A DNA stretch of 64,000 nt from Phorcus lineatus. Lineage: Eukaryota > Mollusca > Gastropoda > Trochida > Trochidae. Location of the stretch: NCBI GenBank assembly GCA_921293015.1, contig OV121088.1, positions 30,975,645-31,039,644 of the forward strand, written 5' to 3'. The translations under genes and the position numbers were made by a program. This document shows, piece by piece, positions 1 through 14,761 of the stretch. The first letter of the stretch is position 1. Each line of letters opens with the position of its first letter. The notes under the pieces were generated by a model. The model was not told the origin of the DNA, did no database searches, and saw nothing but the letters and a program-made list of their open reading frames with translations.

Positions 1-114
1 AAATTGGCCGGATTTACCTGTAATCCTGTTAATTCTCCTCTTAATGCCCGTAGGTAAATGTCCAGATTAATGAGGGGGGTTACAGAGGACTTAAGGAACA
101 AGTATACTATTCAT

Positions 115-545
115 TTGGAATCTGTGTCCTGGCTTGACCGATTATGATGAAAGCCATGGCCGTATCCTGTAGACTATTTTCATTTCTAAGGTTCATTAGA
201 TAACCTGTTAAGTCATTTACAAAGATGTCGGTGCTTGACCGACATTTGATGAAATCCATGGGTTATATATCCGATAGACAATTACTATTGAGAGGTTTAT
301 TCGTTCAAATAATTTAAATCTGTATCGTTGATTGACCGACGTGATGAAATCCATTAGCTTTATCCTTTTGACAGTTTTCATTTAGAGGTTTATTAGATAA
401 ATATTTACATTTGATGAAATACATGGTTATATATCCCATAGACTTTTTAAATTTGAGAGCTTTGTTCGATTAAATCATTTAAATCGGTATCGTGGCTTGA
501 CCGATGTGATGAAATCCATTGGCTTAATCCTATAGATAATTTTCA
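115..545. repeat. Degenerate tandem repeat, about five units
   Basis: The motif CTTGACCGA...GATGAAATCCATGG, followed by a short AT-rich stretch with TTCATTTxxAGGTTxATTxGAT, recurs at about 136, 237, 334, 408 (without GACCGA) and 499. Unit length varies from about 80 to 100 bp. The copies are diverged, so this is an old minisatellite. No coding potential is seen. Confidence 0.7.
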
Positions 546-2846
546 TAAACTAAAATATACTTAAGTTACAAAACGTTTCATAATAAAAATAATATTTCAA
601 GCTTAATTCAAGACATCAAATTTTCAAATCCAGGAATATTTGTATAATCTAAAGTAAATTAAATTCTTTAAGGGTCAGTTGATCGTTTCAAAATTTCATT
701 TCTTAAAATTTTCCCATAAAAACACTAAATCACGCAAAATGCATTATCTTCTAACACCTCTTTACGCATCCAGGAATTATCAACTGTCAATCAAAACCAT
801 ACGCGGCCATTTTTTTATGAACACCTTTTAATCATTTGAGGAAAGGAAATCGATTCTCATAACTTAGCTGAACATTGTACCTTAGTTTTAAAACTATATA
901 ACTACTATAATTATTATTATTATTAAGACTTATTGTCTTACAATTGGGAACACTTATTTTCGTATTCACCAGAACCAGCATATATCTTTATTCCAGAGAC
1001 TAACTATACGAGACACTTTCTAAAACGTCAAAGACTCAGGCCATATCAAAAGTTATTGACATAGAGGCTCCTAATAATTTAAAACCTTTGAATTAAAGTT
1101 TTATTTTGGTAAGATCATTGGATTTGAGTATAAATAATTTGTTCCAAAAATTAACAACATTTCCATAACAAAAAAAAAATAGGAACTTTTCATAAAAATC
1201 ATTCCATAAATCGGTGCCAAAAGACGGTTCGATGGTACATTTCTACGCATGCGCACAAGTACCATAACAGCACGAAGGTACGTACATGTATACAGCTGTT
1301 CTATTTATAGAAACATGTCTACAAGAGAAATACCTCAAATGTTTTGGGAATTGCTCCAAAATACATGATGCAAGAAATATCCTGGAAATTCTCCAGATAC
1401 TAAATCTTGGATGCAGAGGTATATAATCATTCATCGGTAAAAGAAAAGAAAATAACATACTTTGGCAATGTGGTTAGTTTTTTATGTTGCAAACTTGCTG
1501 TAAACAAGCAAATACCATATGTCTGGGACCGCGTTAGATAGGTTTTAAATAGTACTTTGGACTTATGTCAAAACATAAAGATCCTGTAAAGGAAAGTGCA
1601 AGATCACGTATTTACAGGAAGAAGAATACTTATGTAAGTTGGAAAATGTATTTCATCATCAATGCAATTACTATTACAACATTTTAAAATTCTTTATTCA
1701 AGAGGCACCATAGGGCGAGAAAATCTACCAATAGCTAGTCTATGTCTTAAGGAAAAGTGCCGGAGCGTAATTTACTAAGTGTACCGAGATGTGAACGGTC
1801 AAGAGAGCCAAAGAGCCATTATTTAATTATTACCATTACACTCACCACTGTCATTATAGCGAGGGTGCAGTTTGATTATCATCGACCGATTTCCGAAGAA
1901 TAGATTTAAAAAATATCGCCTCCACCACGATGCGAACTCGATCCATCGGAGCACGTCGAGAGCAAACAACCAAACAAATTCGTATCCCGATAGAAGCATA
2001 TGATATTATGCACCATTGATTCCTAGGAATGTGGTCAATATAATAAGATTGAGTGAAGTTATAAAAAAGAAAATTATTTTTAATAAAATGTAATAAGATG
2101 TAGCTATCAGAAAATGACACACATTGATACACTTTGAAATATAATCGAAATATACATTTGCTTTTATTCAAATAAAGATGGCCGCTTTAACGCATAAATC
2201 AATTGTTTGGCCATTTATTTGGGAATATAAAGTTATGACATGATAAATGATTTATACCAACCCACTTTTAGAATATACAAAATGCTTTCATAACCACACT
2301 ATCGATTTTAAATAAAGCATTATTATCGATGTTTATTTTTTTCTATTTGTTAAAAAATTTAAAAAACAATCATGGTCTCTTAACTGTAACCTAATCAAGT
2401 TTACTGACATCGTCCTTAAAATCCTTTTTTCTTCTTTCATTGGAAAGTTTTTGAGAAATTTGCTTTTGAACTTTTATTGAATTAGTTAGTCTACTAGACG
2501 TCGGCACGGTTACCCACCCTATAAGCTGTAGCTAAATTCCCAAAGCCACGCAATATACTTAGAGCTATCTAAATCTTTACATAGAGATTCTGACCGGACC
2601 GTCCACTCATCCTGCGAACACGTGAATGGCTATCTCTGGGTCATCTGGTCATCAGTTTATCTTGACCAAGGTCACTGGACAATGTGACATGTTACTCTGA
2701 CAACTTAATAAATATCTACCTGGTATATAACAGTAAACACTTACCTCTTATCCTAGACTTAAATCCAGTCTACGAAATATAAAAAAAAATATAACTTTAA
2801 TTAAATTATATAAAGTTAATGCTCTCGTTGTGTATCTATCAATCTA
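546..2846. other. Intergenic DNA, no gene recognised
   Basis: AT-rich sequence without a convincing exon on either strand. The small open frames here are short, low-complexity and have no family resemblance that I can see. A near-copy of the motif TAGACTTGCTGAATGAGGAC, also found at 14472, sits at about 2848-2870, just before the MITE. Confidence 0.6.
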
Positions 2847-2874
2847 GACTTGCTGAACGAGGACCTAAACTGTA

Positions 2875-3329
2875 TTTAAAGAGCCATTCCGTGATTTTCA
2901 TAACATATTATTTACATTTGATACGAAGCTAAATGTCATAGGTGGTGATATAAAATCAAAACATCTTAACTTTTCATGTCCAAGAGACATGACAAATACT
3001 GGTTTTCCATGAAAATCTAAAACAGCCTTATAAATGCACAGAGGTGTAGATATCACGTCCAACATACATGGATACTAATTATTTAACCTGCAAACATTAT
3101 CAACTCCTAACTTCCCTCCTGGCTGTTTTAGATAAGTCTCCAAAATCACGTTTGACTAAGGGCGCGCCACTTTCCGGTTTTCGATCATAATTGCGACGTT
3201 TTACCTTCATATTGTCACTGTAAAAAAATAATAAACTTTGAAATGTGTCATTTTGGTAACAGTCGATACTTCGCGATCAAATGACACCATTGATTAAGGT
3301 TGGCATATATTACTCCAACAACTCACGGA
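2875..3329. mobile_element. TTAA-bounded MITE, copy 1 (main part, interrupted)
   Basis: Begins TTTAAAGAGCCATTCCGTGA and follows the same internal sequence as the copies at 10473 and 54428, including the stretch around AAAATCAAAACATCTTAACT. It breaks off after ACTCACGGA at 3329. The missing right end, GTGCCTCTTTAAG, is found at 4200-4212, so about 870 bp have been inserted. Compared with the other two copies the element is about 480 bp with 15- to 20-bp terminal inverted repeats inside TTAA. It is non-autonomous; the superfamily is not certain, though TTAA targets are typical of piggyBac. Confidence 0.8.
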
Positions 3330-4199
3330 TATGCATTAGCTGTTACCTGACTTCAAATGATAATGTTCAACTTTGTAATTTGTGTAATATAGCCAGTGTT
3401 GAATATTTTCAGAGACTACACAGGAACGTCCTTTGGGGGGAAAAGCAGTTAACAACGATATCGAAACTTTGTGAAATTCTGGTACCAGAGTGCTGTGGAT
3501 ATGTAAATGGAGACACAAAGAACTCAAGAAGAAGTCAGCTTATCAACTGTAATGGTTTCAAGTGACAATTCAATATAATTTCGCATTGACTGCTGTTGTA
3601 TCTGCATAGTCAAGTAAATAAACCCTTATCAACAATAACCCTCTTTTTTCATTAATTATAAACCATTTTTAATCCTTCCAGAAGTTATCTGAATGTTATA
3701 TTAATATTTCGATTACCCCTACTATGTAAGTAACAGTGTAGGTTTAGTTTTGAATATTCAAAGTTCTCGATCGATAACAATTTTACTTTGTCCCCTTCTC
3801 CTATTAGTTTTGTAATGTTTTATCTTTTTTAAATTTTGTTATATTGAAATAGTAGTGTATATAACAATACAAACATTGCCATATAGACAAAAGTTCGGAC
3901 TTACAGAATTCAAACAATTTAATATGTAACATTCAATATTGATCACTATCTGGAAATACTTTAATATTTAACAATTTCTATGAGGGTCCGAAGTCGATAT
4001 AACGAGCCAAAATGCTGAAATTTTCAATATAGTTTTGGTGCTGGTTAAGTACTGGGTTTGATACAGTATGCCAGTAATGGCCCAGTGCCGCACCAGCGTT
4101 GATAAACGGTACCGGCCCGGTGATGGCACACGGTAATGGGCCAGTGTTTTACACAGCACTGGGCCAGTACTGGCCCGATGCTGAATTGCTACCTGGGGA
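3330..4199. mobile_element. Insertion nested in MITE copy 1
   Basis: This segment separates the two halves of the MITE terminal sequence (ACTCACGGA at 3329 and GTGCCTCTTTAAG at 4200). Its right part is full of GGCCAGT/ACTGGCC motifs, including the perfect 16-bp palindrome GGGCCAGTACTGGCCC at about 4161-4176, about 23 bp from the right boundary. No clear terminal inverted repeat is seen, and at most a 3-bp GGA direct repeat. A palindrome just inside the right end is reminiscent of Helitron 3' ends, but the usual CTRR terminus is not evident. A 94-residue open frame crosses the left boundary and is unlikely to be a gene. Confidence 0.5.
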
Positions 4200-4212
4200 G
4201 TGCCTCTTTAAG
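4200..4212. mobile_element. Right terminal fragment of TTAA MITE copy 1
   Basis: GTGCCTCTTTAAG matches the right end of the other two copies and completes the element begun at 2875. Confidence 0.65.
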
Positions 4213-4266
4213 CTCTTGTTATATACAGTCATAGAATAGGACCACGCTTTACGGGTTCTCATATCA

Positions 4267-4368
4267 ATAGGTCACACTATATGAGTTTATCAAAAGCATT
4301 GGACGTAAACAAAGAACTATATAGGTCACACTACATAGAATTATCAGAAGCATTAGACGTAAACAAGG
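4267..4368. repeat. Two-copy 54-bp tandem duplication
   Basis: ATAGGTCACACTA...TTATCA(A/G)AAGCATT(G/A)GACGTAAACAA occurs at 4267 and again at 4321 with few mismatches. Confidence 0.75.
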
Positions 4369-6970
4369 GAAGTAAATAAAGCGTTTTTATCTGGATGTAA
4401 ACAAATGATGGAGATTATAAACTTCTATATAAGTAATTCACAACCAGCAAGATTATCGCTCTTATGTAGATAAACCGTTAGAATTGTTACATAAAGAAAT
4501 CTGCTTTGTAGTTTTATTATAAAAAGTATGATAACATAGACCTTATCCAAGATCTTAACCTAATTCTTTTCGGACAATGAAATATTGGTGATATAATCAT
4601 AATTATTGAAATAAATTAGGACAACGGTATTAACACGTATCTCATCTTATTGGCTCTCTGATCATAATATGGCACTCCGCTAAAGGTTGAAATATTGCTA
4701 AAATATCACTAAACAATACCTCACTCACTCATAATAACGTAGCAAGGTAGAATAGGTCATAGCAGAATACGACGCTTTTCAAAATAATATGACTTTTTTC
4801 CCGTTTTGAGTTCATATATCAAGAACCCAAATAATAACGAATTCATATATTTTCACAAAAAATATTTCAAGTGATGTAAAGGGTAGAGTATTGTTATATA
4901 AGTATATAATTAAGTGAATCCTTATCTCCTGTGAATGAATTTTATCAAACCTCTGAAAAAAATCAATTTAAAAAATGGAACCCTGCAATCTTCTGTACCT
5001 CCTAAAACTCCAAAACAGTCAAGCCCCTAACTGCACTCACACAGAGCTAGCACGATGGGTTCAAGGTAACAGGTAATATAAATTACAACCGTCTTGTCAA
5101 TTTCGACAGATAACACACCTGAAAACACTAACCCCTTGTTCTCATGTTGATATATCGGCGTTACTATCGACAGTCCCCCCTGAACCAGGGAGGGTCAACT
5201 GTACCTTGCATGTGATTGCGCAGGTAAGGTAGACATAAAATGTCCATGTACTTAAGGATGTATATTAAAGAACCTACCGTACATGCTCCATAAAACCAGT
5301 TATACCAGTTTTATAAATGCAAGCCTTTTTGCCGTATATTTTGTTGATAAGGTGAATCGAGCGGGATATTTACCTCCCCACTTCATCCACCCATCGTGTC
5401 TAAGAAACGCGGTTCTGATCCAACGCTTCCATTTTCTGAGATTTCATTGCTTAAGCAAATAGACTGAATCGGCCTTCTTGTAATGCTCTTTACAGGGGTC
5501 ATACTTTTTTTAATTTCGTGTTTTATAGACTATAATTCCCATTGGTCAATAAGCTATTTAAGTCATTTAACATTTCTCTTTCATCACGCCTGAAAAGAAG
5601 TAGAAAATGATTTGCAGGTTATCAAATTCAATTTGAAACATTTGTTATATGGTGAAAGAGTTTTAACACGAGAAATTCACCTTTCTATGGCTTTACTTCT
5701 TAAGAGGAAGCCAATTATAGTTTAAGATTGACGGACACAAAAATCTTAGCCATGCTAAATACTCATTTGTATTTTTTTTCAGAGATTGTTTTCTCTAGGT
5801 CAAATACGGTACCCGGGATTTACCACAGGTAAATGCTAACGCTGGGTATATTGTCGGGCACTTTTATGTCAAAGATCAGATCGATTGCACCCGATTGCCT
5901 GAATTTTATACCTGTGTCGTGCGTCTTTTAAACACATAAAATGATTAAAGTTTGTTTGATTTCGATTATATTTTCTCATCCGTATCGCTCCTTTGCGCAC
6001 CTAACAACGTCCGTTTGTTCCCTCTGTTTGATCTTTAGGGTAAAAGTTTATTTTGTAACAAGATTTATATCAGTATAGCACGTCAACAAAAGAGGATCTT
6101 CCTATGTGATGTGAAGTATATGGAAAGATGATCTCAAAGACAAAATGCACAATAGACAAGGAAACAGGAAAAGGGCGATTTATTGTCTGTGCTAACAGGA
6201 ATAGTTTTGTTAAGAATTGGTCTGCATCACCGTCATATCTTTATTGACTTTATTAAGGCATTTAAAAATAAACAATGCAATATATACATTTAATTATATC
6301 ATTTTTTTGACGTTATAAATAAAATATGAAAATAAACAAATGCATTTTCAGTTTTGAATTAAAAATGCTTCAAAATTCTAATCTCGGAATCAGCTCATAT
6401 TACATGTATTCTGCAAGCTCTGATGAGACAGGGTGCCTTGATATATGCTATTACGTTTTAATCGTTTGGATAGCTGAAAACTGATAACTTCGCACTTGAT
6501 AAGTATATTTATATTACTAGACTTTCGATTATAAAAACAAATAGTATATTTCCATACTAAAATGCCTGTAGTACAAGGTTTTGATATATTTATATAAGTA
6601 GAAATCGACTTTCGATTACCGATAAATAAATGTCTCCATCCTTACTGATTGAAATAAATTGAAAGAAGTAGTAAAATTTCGACGAGCATTTCGGAAAATT
6701 CAATAACTTTAACGATATCTAGCCTCATTATTCCTATCAAGATTATATGACAAGTGAAACTTATGTTCTTGAAACCTAACGCTACGTTAGGACATTTGTA
6801 CATGTATAACCTCAATGACACAAACTAAATCACCTGGACTGTTTAAGCGCTGAAGCACTGCGCAGTTGTCATTTAATGTTTACATTCATGTTTGTTATTG
6901 TTGCTTGTGATGATACTCGAACATCTGTGAGCGGAAAGAATCTAATTTTGAATTCAGTTATATTCACGGA
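4369..6970. other. Intergenic DNA, no gene recognised
   Basis: AT-rich and without recognised exons, RNA genes or clear repeats. A stretch at about 4675-4730 (CTCCGCTAAAGG...ATATTGCT...AAACAATACCTCA) resembles 61990-62042 in tankyrase intron 18, suggesting a shared low-copy repeat. Confidence 0.5.
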
Positions 6971-7156
6971 TTTAAATATTTCCTAAATCTAAATTTTTGA
7001 ATGTAGCAGAGATATCTAATGATGTATTTGTTTAAATGTTTACAAACAGTTTCAAGGTTGAACTTTAAATATTTCCTTAATTTGAATGTTTGAATGTAGC
7101 AGAGATTTCTAATGATATATTTGTTTAAATGTTTACAAACAGTTTTCAGGTTGAAC
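6971..7156. repeat. Two-copy 93-bp tandem duplication
   Basis: TTTAAATATTTCC...GAATGTAGCAGAGAT...TTTACAAACAGTTT...GGTTGAAC occurs at 6971 and 7064 with about 90 percent identity by eye. Confidence 0.8.
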
Positions 7157-7910
7157 TAAAACTCGTGTCAAGTGTCGTAAAAACTCTGTTTAAATCATTT
7201 ATTACAGAGGGGAAAGGGGCGTGTTGAAGTATATTCAATATTTAACGCTAAATGTTGAACAAATGATATATGAATAGCAGTTTAAGAAAAGTACATAATG
7301 TGGCTCGAACAATTTAAATTTAAACGATTAGACGATTAAAATTTTGCATATATTTCACTTATTCAAGAACTTATGAGGAAAATAGGAAATTTTAATTTTT
7401 TGGCTGTTTATAAAAAATAATTTTTTTGGACACAATTTTACTCAAAAACGAGCATGTTGGTCCTCATTATTTATTTGATTTGTTAATTCAGCACAATCAG
7501 TTCTACTAACAAGCTAAGTTTCATAAAAATCGAAATATTTTTATTTCTGGGTAGGGTATGTCCTTAAGAAACGTAGTGCCCACGTTTCTATCAGTGACGT
7601 CATAGCTTCTTATCCATCACAGAAACAAATCTTCTCAACAGAAACATGCATCGACAGCAAATATCAATCCCACTCACTAAAGGTCATTGGCAGAAAGGTT
7701 TAATAATGACCAACTGATAACGCCGAGTACCTGGTATTACGTGGATTATATACATACCTAAATATACAGTACCTCGCATTGTTGCCTTTCATATCAGTTA
7801 TTAAGCTCGATAATACAGGGATTATATGCCAATCATATTTCAATCCTTTTTATCTATTTGGTCTTAAAAGATTATGGTTCTATAATTTTTTTGTGGTAAG
7901 GCTTTTATGA
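7157..7910. other. Intergenic DNA, nothing recognised
   Basis: AT-rich sequence with no exon, RNA gene or repeat that I can support. Confidence 0.5.
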
Positions 7911-8108
7911 TTTATAGTGAAGATTTGTGTTCTTGAAATATGATTGAAAGCTTCAATACGACTATAGGACATTTCTTCCCTTCTACATACTTAAAACAAT
8001 TTTGCGCTTTTATGATTTATAGTGAAGATTTGTGTTCTTGAAATTTCATTGAAAGCTTCAGTAAGACTGTAGGACATTTTCTCTCTTCTACATACTTTAA
8101 ACATTTTA
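7911..8108. repeat. Two-copy 95-bp tandem duplication
   Basis: GCTTTTATGATTTATAGTGA...TTCTTGAAAT...TCTACATACTT occurs at 7911 and 8006. The word ATTTTGCGCTTTT recurs once more just after (about 8117), suggesting a third, decayed unit. Confidence 0.8.
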
Positions 8109-8117
8109 CATTATAAA

Positions 8118-9703
8118 ATTTTGCGCTTTTTGTGGTTGCTATTTTCTCATCTTTATGAGACATTTACAAGATTTAATGAAGACATCCACATTCATATTCC
8201 CCGTGAATTATCCGAAAGTTAAGCTTGCTTCATGCAATTTGTCAATCATTTTATTTCCCTTAGGCGGTCAGCTGCCGGTTTAATAACTAAATTCATAGAA
8301 GGCTAGAAGATACTTAACGTAAACTGTCATAATATCACCTTTGAGACAAGAGTCAGCGAAAGATGACATAATTTTACTGACACGTGAATTTTATGATAAA
8401 AGAAATGTATATAAGATTCCCTTATCAGAGTTAAGTAACATCATCATTCAGTAGAATTTAGATACGTGTAGTTGAAATTCAAGACATAAATCTTAGACTG
8501 TAAGAGCCAACCTCTTTATCATGTCAATTGAAAACGTATTTCCAAAATATTTATTTACAGTCTGAAAATACCAAAAGGTACCACTTCAGATAGTGGTTAA
8601 TACACAGGCTACACGTGCATATAATAAACTTCCCGTTTAGTCGTTTCATTTGTTCCCTTTGACTGGTCTTTCGAATTGTCATGGCATATGGCTAATCAAG
8701 TATTATTCAATCGAATAAATTTTATGTATTTTGTCCATTTCCAATAATCCAGTCAGTTTTGATAATTTTTGTGCAGTGGAAACTATTTTGACGTAATTTC
8801 TGTAACTTCTTCATTTATACAATTCAATGTAATTGGTTAAGCTGGTTCAACTGATTAACTGATCAGATTTAATGGTTGTTAATGTTTTCATCTCACTTGA
8901 AAAAAATCATGGGAAATTGTGTTTAATCGAAATATTTGGTCATTTTATATTTGTATCTAAGATGTACATATGCCCTATCCTTGAACATTCCTCCCTTCCT
9001 TTCTTTTATTAGTGTGTCGTGTTTTGACTACGTAGCAATTTGTCTCTTAACATTTTTCATATTACAATTAAAATCAAGTTTTATACTAAAGTAGAGTTCT
9101 TTATCAATAATATCGGTACAAAGTTAACAATGAAAGAATATTTTATATTGCATATAAATGTGTACCATTTCATATACATGTATATTTTATATCAAATACT
9201 TCATTGTATTTCTACCATGTCCGACGACGATATATTGGTACGTCGTCAATCACAACCATGTCCAAGAATATGTTTTCATCTGTGGAACTAGTTCATAAAC
9301 ATATCTACTGAAAGGCTAATCAAACAAATACCATTCACTTCCAACAGAGGTAAATAATCGTCTTCGTATCCGTGTAGCTTTAATTACTGATATTGGAGAT
9401 TTTAAAGCGCTTCCAGCGAAGCTGATTTCGCTCTTGGAACCAGGAAGCTTTACTCAAAGTCCAAAAGGATAAAAAGCGGAACTTTAATGCTGTTGTAGCT
9501 CATACCAAACCTTAATATATATCAAGGCAAATATGCTTCGTATCACTTTCCACGTAACAGCCAACGAAATGACTTCTATCTAACAATAGCGACAGTACCC
9601 GGATTAAAGCCGGCAGGGGTCCCAGATATTTTGCTCCAGACTTCTTTCATAACTTCTTTTCATTAGTTAAAAAATACACGCAATACAGAGCGATACATGG
9701 AAC
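8118..9703. other. Intergenic DNA, no gene recognised
   Basis: AT-rich. The open frame at 9040-9291 is low-complexity and I do not support it as a gene. Confidence 0.5.
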
Positions 9704-10033
9704 ACACTGGTGTAGTGGGAGCATGCTGGCCTATCACGCCTATGGCTCGGGTTCGAATCTCGGTGTAGGCACCTAATATTTGTAACCTGGGCCATGTCGT
9801 GTGTTGTGTCCCTAGGCAAGACACTTCATCCTCATTGCACTCAGTCCACCCAGCTGTACAATTGGGTACCCGAACAAGGGAAGGTATGGACCTACACGGT
9901 CGTGCGAAGCGCTTAATAGGCTGCATCGAGGTACTATTCCCTCAGGGTAATAATACAATTTGTGCGCTTCGAGCATGCTCTGACATGGTTATATGCGCGG
10001 TACAAGAAAGCTATTATCATTATTATTATAATA
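9704..10033 (+). mobile_element. tRNA-derived SINE with conserved-type central domain
   Basis: The left end is tRNA-like: a degenerate A box (TGGTGTAGTGGGAGCATG, about 9709) and a good B box (GGGTTCGAATC, about 9749). The central part contains GTCCCTAGGCAAGACACTTC and CCACCCAGCTGTACAATTGG, the kind of sequence shared among animal SINEs with conserved central domains. It ends in an (ATT)n-like tail at about 10013-10033. It is Pol III-transcribed in principle and needs a partner LINE to move. The open frames on both strands here are by-products. The family name is not assigned; V-SINE/RUDI-like is one possibility. Confidence 0.75.
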
Positions 10034-10472
10034 CATAACCATTCGCACAATACGATGCATTTGGTCTGATGTATATAAGTTAAAAAAGAGTAAGGAAGAG
10101 CTCTGCCGATTCACGTGCGCTCGTGTAACAGTATGGTGAAAGCACGTAACACGTATTTTTACCAAAATGTTTACTAAATAGGCCTATCATCGTCTTCCCT
10201 TAAAGGTTATTCAACTCAAGTTTTCACAATTGCATTTGAATGACATAATGACATTAGCAACCTGTAAGGGGATGCAGTGAGTATTCCCTCAACCAAATAT
10301 TCAAAACGTTAATGAGGAATATCAAGAAGATAAATTGAATGTGTGTTATTTCTGCAAGGGGGACACCGGCCAATTATTATACATATCATATAAATAGAAG
10401 CATGATACTGATTACATATAGCACGACATGAAATTGAGAAATATCATACAAGTTAACTGGTTCGGTTACATT

Positions 10473-10950
10473 CTTAAAGAGCCACTTTGTTATTTTCATA
10501 ATATAGTATCTACTTTTGGTAAGAACCTAAATGTCATATATGGTGATATAAAATCAAAACATCTTAACTTTTCATGTCCAAAAGACAATATATAAAAATA
10601 TAACAAATACTGGTTTTCTATGAAAATCTAAAAACAGACTTATAAATACACAGAGGTGTAGATATCACGTCCAATATACATGGATACTAGTTATATAACC
10701 TAACAAACACTATCAACTCCTAACTGCCCTCTTGGCTGTTTTAGATACGTTTCCAAAATTACGTTTGACTATTTAACGCGTGTCAGTGTCCGGTTTTCGA
10801 TCTTAATTGCGACGTTCTACCCTCATATTGCCACTGTATAAAAACAATAAACTTTAAAATGTGTCGATACTTCGCGATCAAATGACACCATTGATTAAGT
10901 TTAAGTTAAGCATATATGACTCCAACAACTCACGGAGTGCCTCTTTAAAG
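10473..10950. mobile_element. TTAA-bounded MITE, copy 2
   Basis: A 478-bp copy running from CTTAAAGAGCCACTTTGTTA to ACTCACGGAGTGCCTCTTTAAAG. The right end is a close inverted match of the left end of the copy at 54428. TTAA is present at both ends, as in the other copies. No open frame is seen; the element is non-autonomous. Confidence 0.85.
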
Positions 10951-12147
10951 CATATCATGTTAAGGCTCTAAAATGTTATTGTGTTTCTTCATGCCTAAAC
11001 ATACACACTTGGCTAAACATCTAACAACACTTAGAGGTATGAGGAGTTTTCTACATACTAACCAGGAAGAATGGGTCTTCTCAAACTGTCATATAAGGGA
11101 CAGATAATACTGAAGTTAACTTCAGACTTTACACAGGTAATAATACTAAATAAACAATATTCCTCGAGTCGAGGTTACATATACTTGCGACCTTGTTTAA
11201 GTTAAAAAAAATCATTGGAACAGCGAAATCTACATACACATAAAACTACACTGAAATTTATTAAAGATACACAGGATGTTGATATTGACAGATATGTTTC
11301 GAATGAGACAATTTTTAAGGTTTAAAGTAGATAAAAAAAAATATCACCCTTCTCTTTTTGAAAAGTCGTATCTGGATTTATTTCAAGAAGGATAATCAAT
11401 TGTTTTCATAATGTGTTATATTATGTCATTATTATATCATAATATGATAACTTATGTTTTAAGTAGACAGGTAGTTACCGACCGCCACTTTCAGTGAATA
11501 CGTGTAACGAAGCAAAACAACGTTCCACATTGGTAAAGTTTTAGTCAATACAGGTATTTACCGATTATGGATTTTCGGTGTTGAATTTGAAATTTATTAT
11601 ATCTCTTTACCAGAAGTTTAAGATCTCCCAATTTAATTGATTGGCTATTTTTATACTTTAGGTGTAAATATGTGCTAAGGGACGATAAATCATCGTGTAA
11701 CCTATTTACATTTGACGAGGTCAACCCACGATATTGGTACGTGTTCTAGTAATGTAGTGAACTTGACCTTGATGAAGGTGATGGACCTTCACCTTTCACG
11801 CTGTACCTGTGCGACCACTCCGTTTTGACATTTACAATATACAAAAGTTGCATGTATTAATGGAATATACAATAGCTTTCAGGTGGCCATTTCTTCCGCC
11901 ACTAGGCATTGCGAAAACAATATGTGAACGGCAGGCAAATGTCACGATAATTTGTGACACGCTGATAAAACGCTGACGAGGAATAAAAGGAAAGCCTAAA
12001 GTTAGTTAACATGTGTTTCTGTTGTAATAAATTATAGTTTGGGCACTTCTTACCGTATTTCCTATTCCATGCATATTTGGATCAATACATACAAAATACA
12101 ATTGTACACGTGTGTTGACCTCGAATTGAAATTAGTTGAACTGATTT
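10951..12147. other. Intergenic DNA, no gene recognised
   Basis: AT-rich sequence without exons or repeats that I can identify. Confidence 0.5.
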
Positions 12148-12415
12148 GCGGTTTAACGAAGACAATCTTTCACTTATATCACGGCAGCTAATATCATTGC
12201 AGGGAAAAGGCCCGCAACACCACTGTGGCTCTGCATTGCGGTGAAACCTACGAGCATTGACTGGAACTAGCGAACGATTGGTGGTACTGCACTAAAATTC
12301 AGTGCAGGATGGCACAGAAACCTTGCTGCGGGTAGAACGGTTCTCGGCTGCAGTCCTTGGCGACATTCGAACCCCGGACCTCTTGATCCGAAGCGCTAAC
12401 CACTGCGCTACCCTA
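12148..12415 (-). mobile_element. tRNA-derived SINE (GCGTTAAACC family)
   Basis: Read on the minus strand, it starts with a tRNA-like head: an A box in TAGCGCAGTGGTTAGCG (about 12394-12410) and a B box in GGGGTTCGAATG (about 12364-12375). The shared body follows, including the reverse complement of TGCATTGCGGTGAAACC. It ends in a degenerate version of the AAAGCGGCGTTAAACC tail. Other copies lie at 20553, 23945, 25390, 34088, 35197, 36893, 37240 and 40599. Confidence 0.85.
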
Positions 12416-14471
<2,056 letters not shown>

Positions 14472-14542
14472 TAGACTTGCTGAATGAGGACCTTGGCCTT
14501 CTTTCACAAAGCAACATTTACTAAAGTTAACCATAAAGCAAG

Positions 14543-14640
14543 GACCTAGATTTTAGAAGCTCTCTTAGCACAAAGATAGTGTAAACACTAATATTGGCTT
14601 ACGACTATCTAGCACTAAGACAACATCGAAGATCCAGGCC
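14543..14640. mobile_element. Small foldback element, copy of the unit at 38304
   Basis: The left arm GACCTAGATTTTAGAAGCTC...AGCACAAAGATAG pairs imperfectly with the right arm CTATCTAGCACTAAGA...TCGAAGATCCAGGCC. The same arms and loop (CTAATATTGGCT versus TTAACATTGGCT) occur at 38304-38403, so this is a dispersed MITE of about 100 bp. Confidence 0.75.
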
Positions 14641-14642
14641 CA

Positions 14643-14761
14643 GGGGGCCGTTGCACAAAACAACTTAACACTAAGGTTAACCTTAGTGCCATCATTTAAC
14701 ATTGCACTAAGGCTACCTTAGTGACTTAAGGTCACCTTAGTGTTTTGTGAAACGGGACCCA
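14643..14761. mobile_element. Foldback element with GGGGCCGTTGCACAAAAC arms
   Basis: The left end GGGGCCGTTGCACAAAACAA pairs with the right end, whose reverse complement is GGGTCCCGTTTCACAAAACA. The interior is built from repeated ACTAAGGT/ACCTTAGT half-palindromes. The whole unit can fold into one long hairpin. Confidence 0.7.

Noticed and set aside
9663..10038. Overlapping 87- and 79-residue frames on opposite strands
   Set aside because: Both lie in the conserved-domain SINE; the tRNA-like boxes and tail explain the sequence.
12340..12415. Functional tRNA gene
   Set aside because: The A and B boxes are those of the SINE head; no proper acceptor stem or anticodon arm can be drawn and the sequence runs on into the SINE body.
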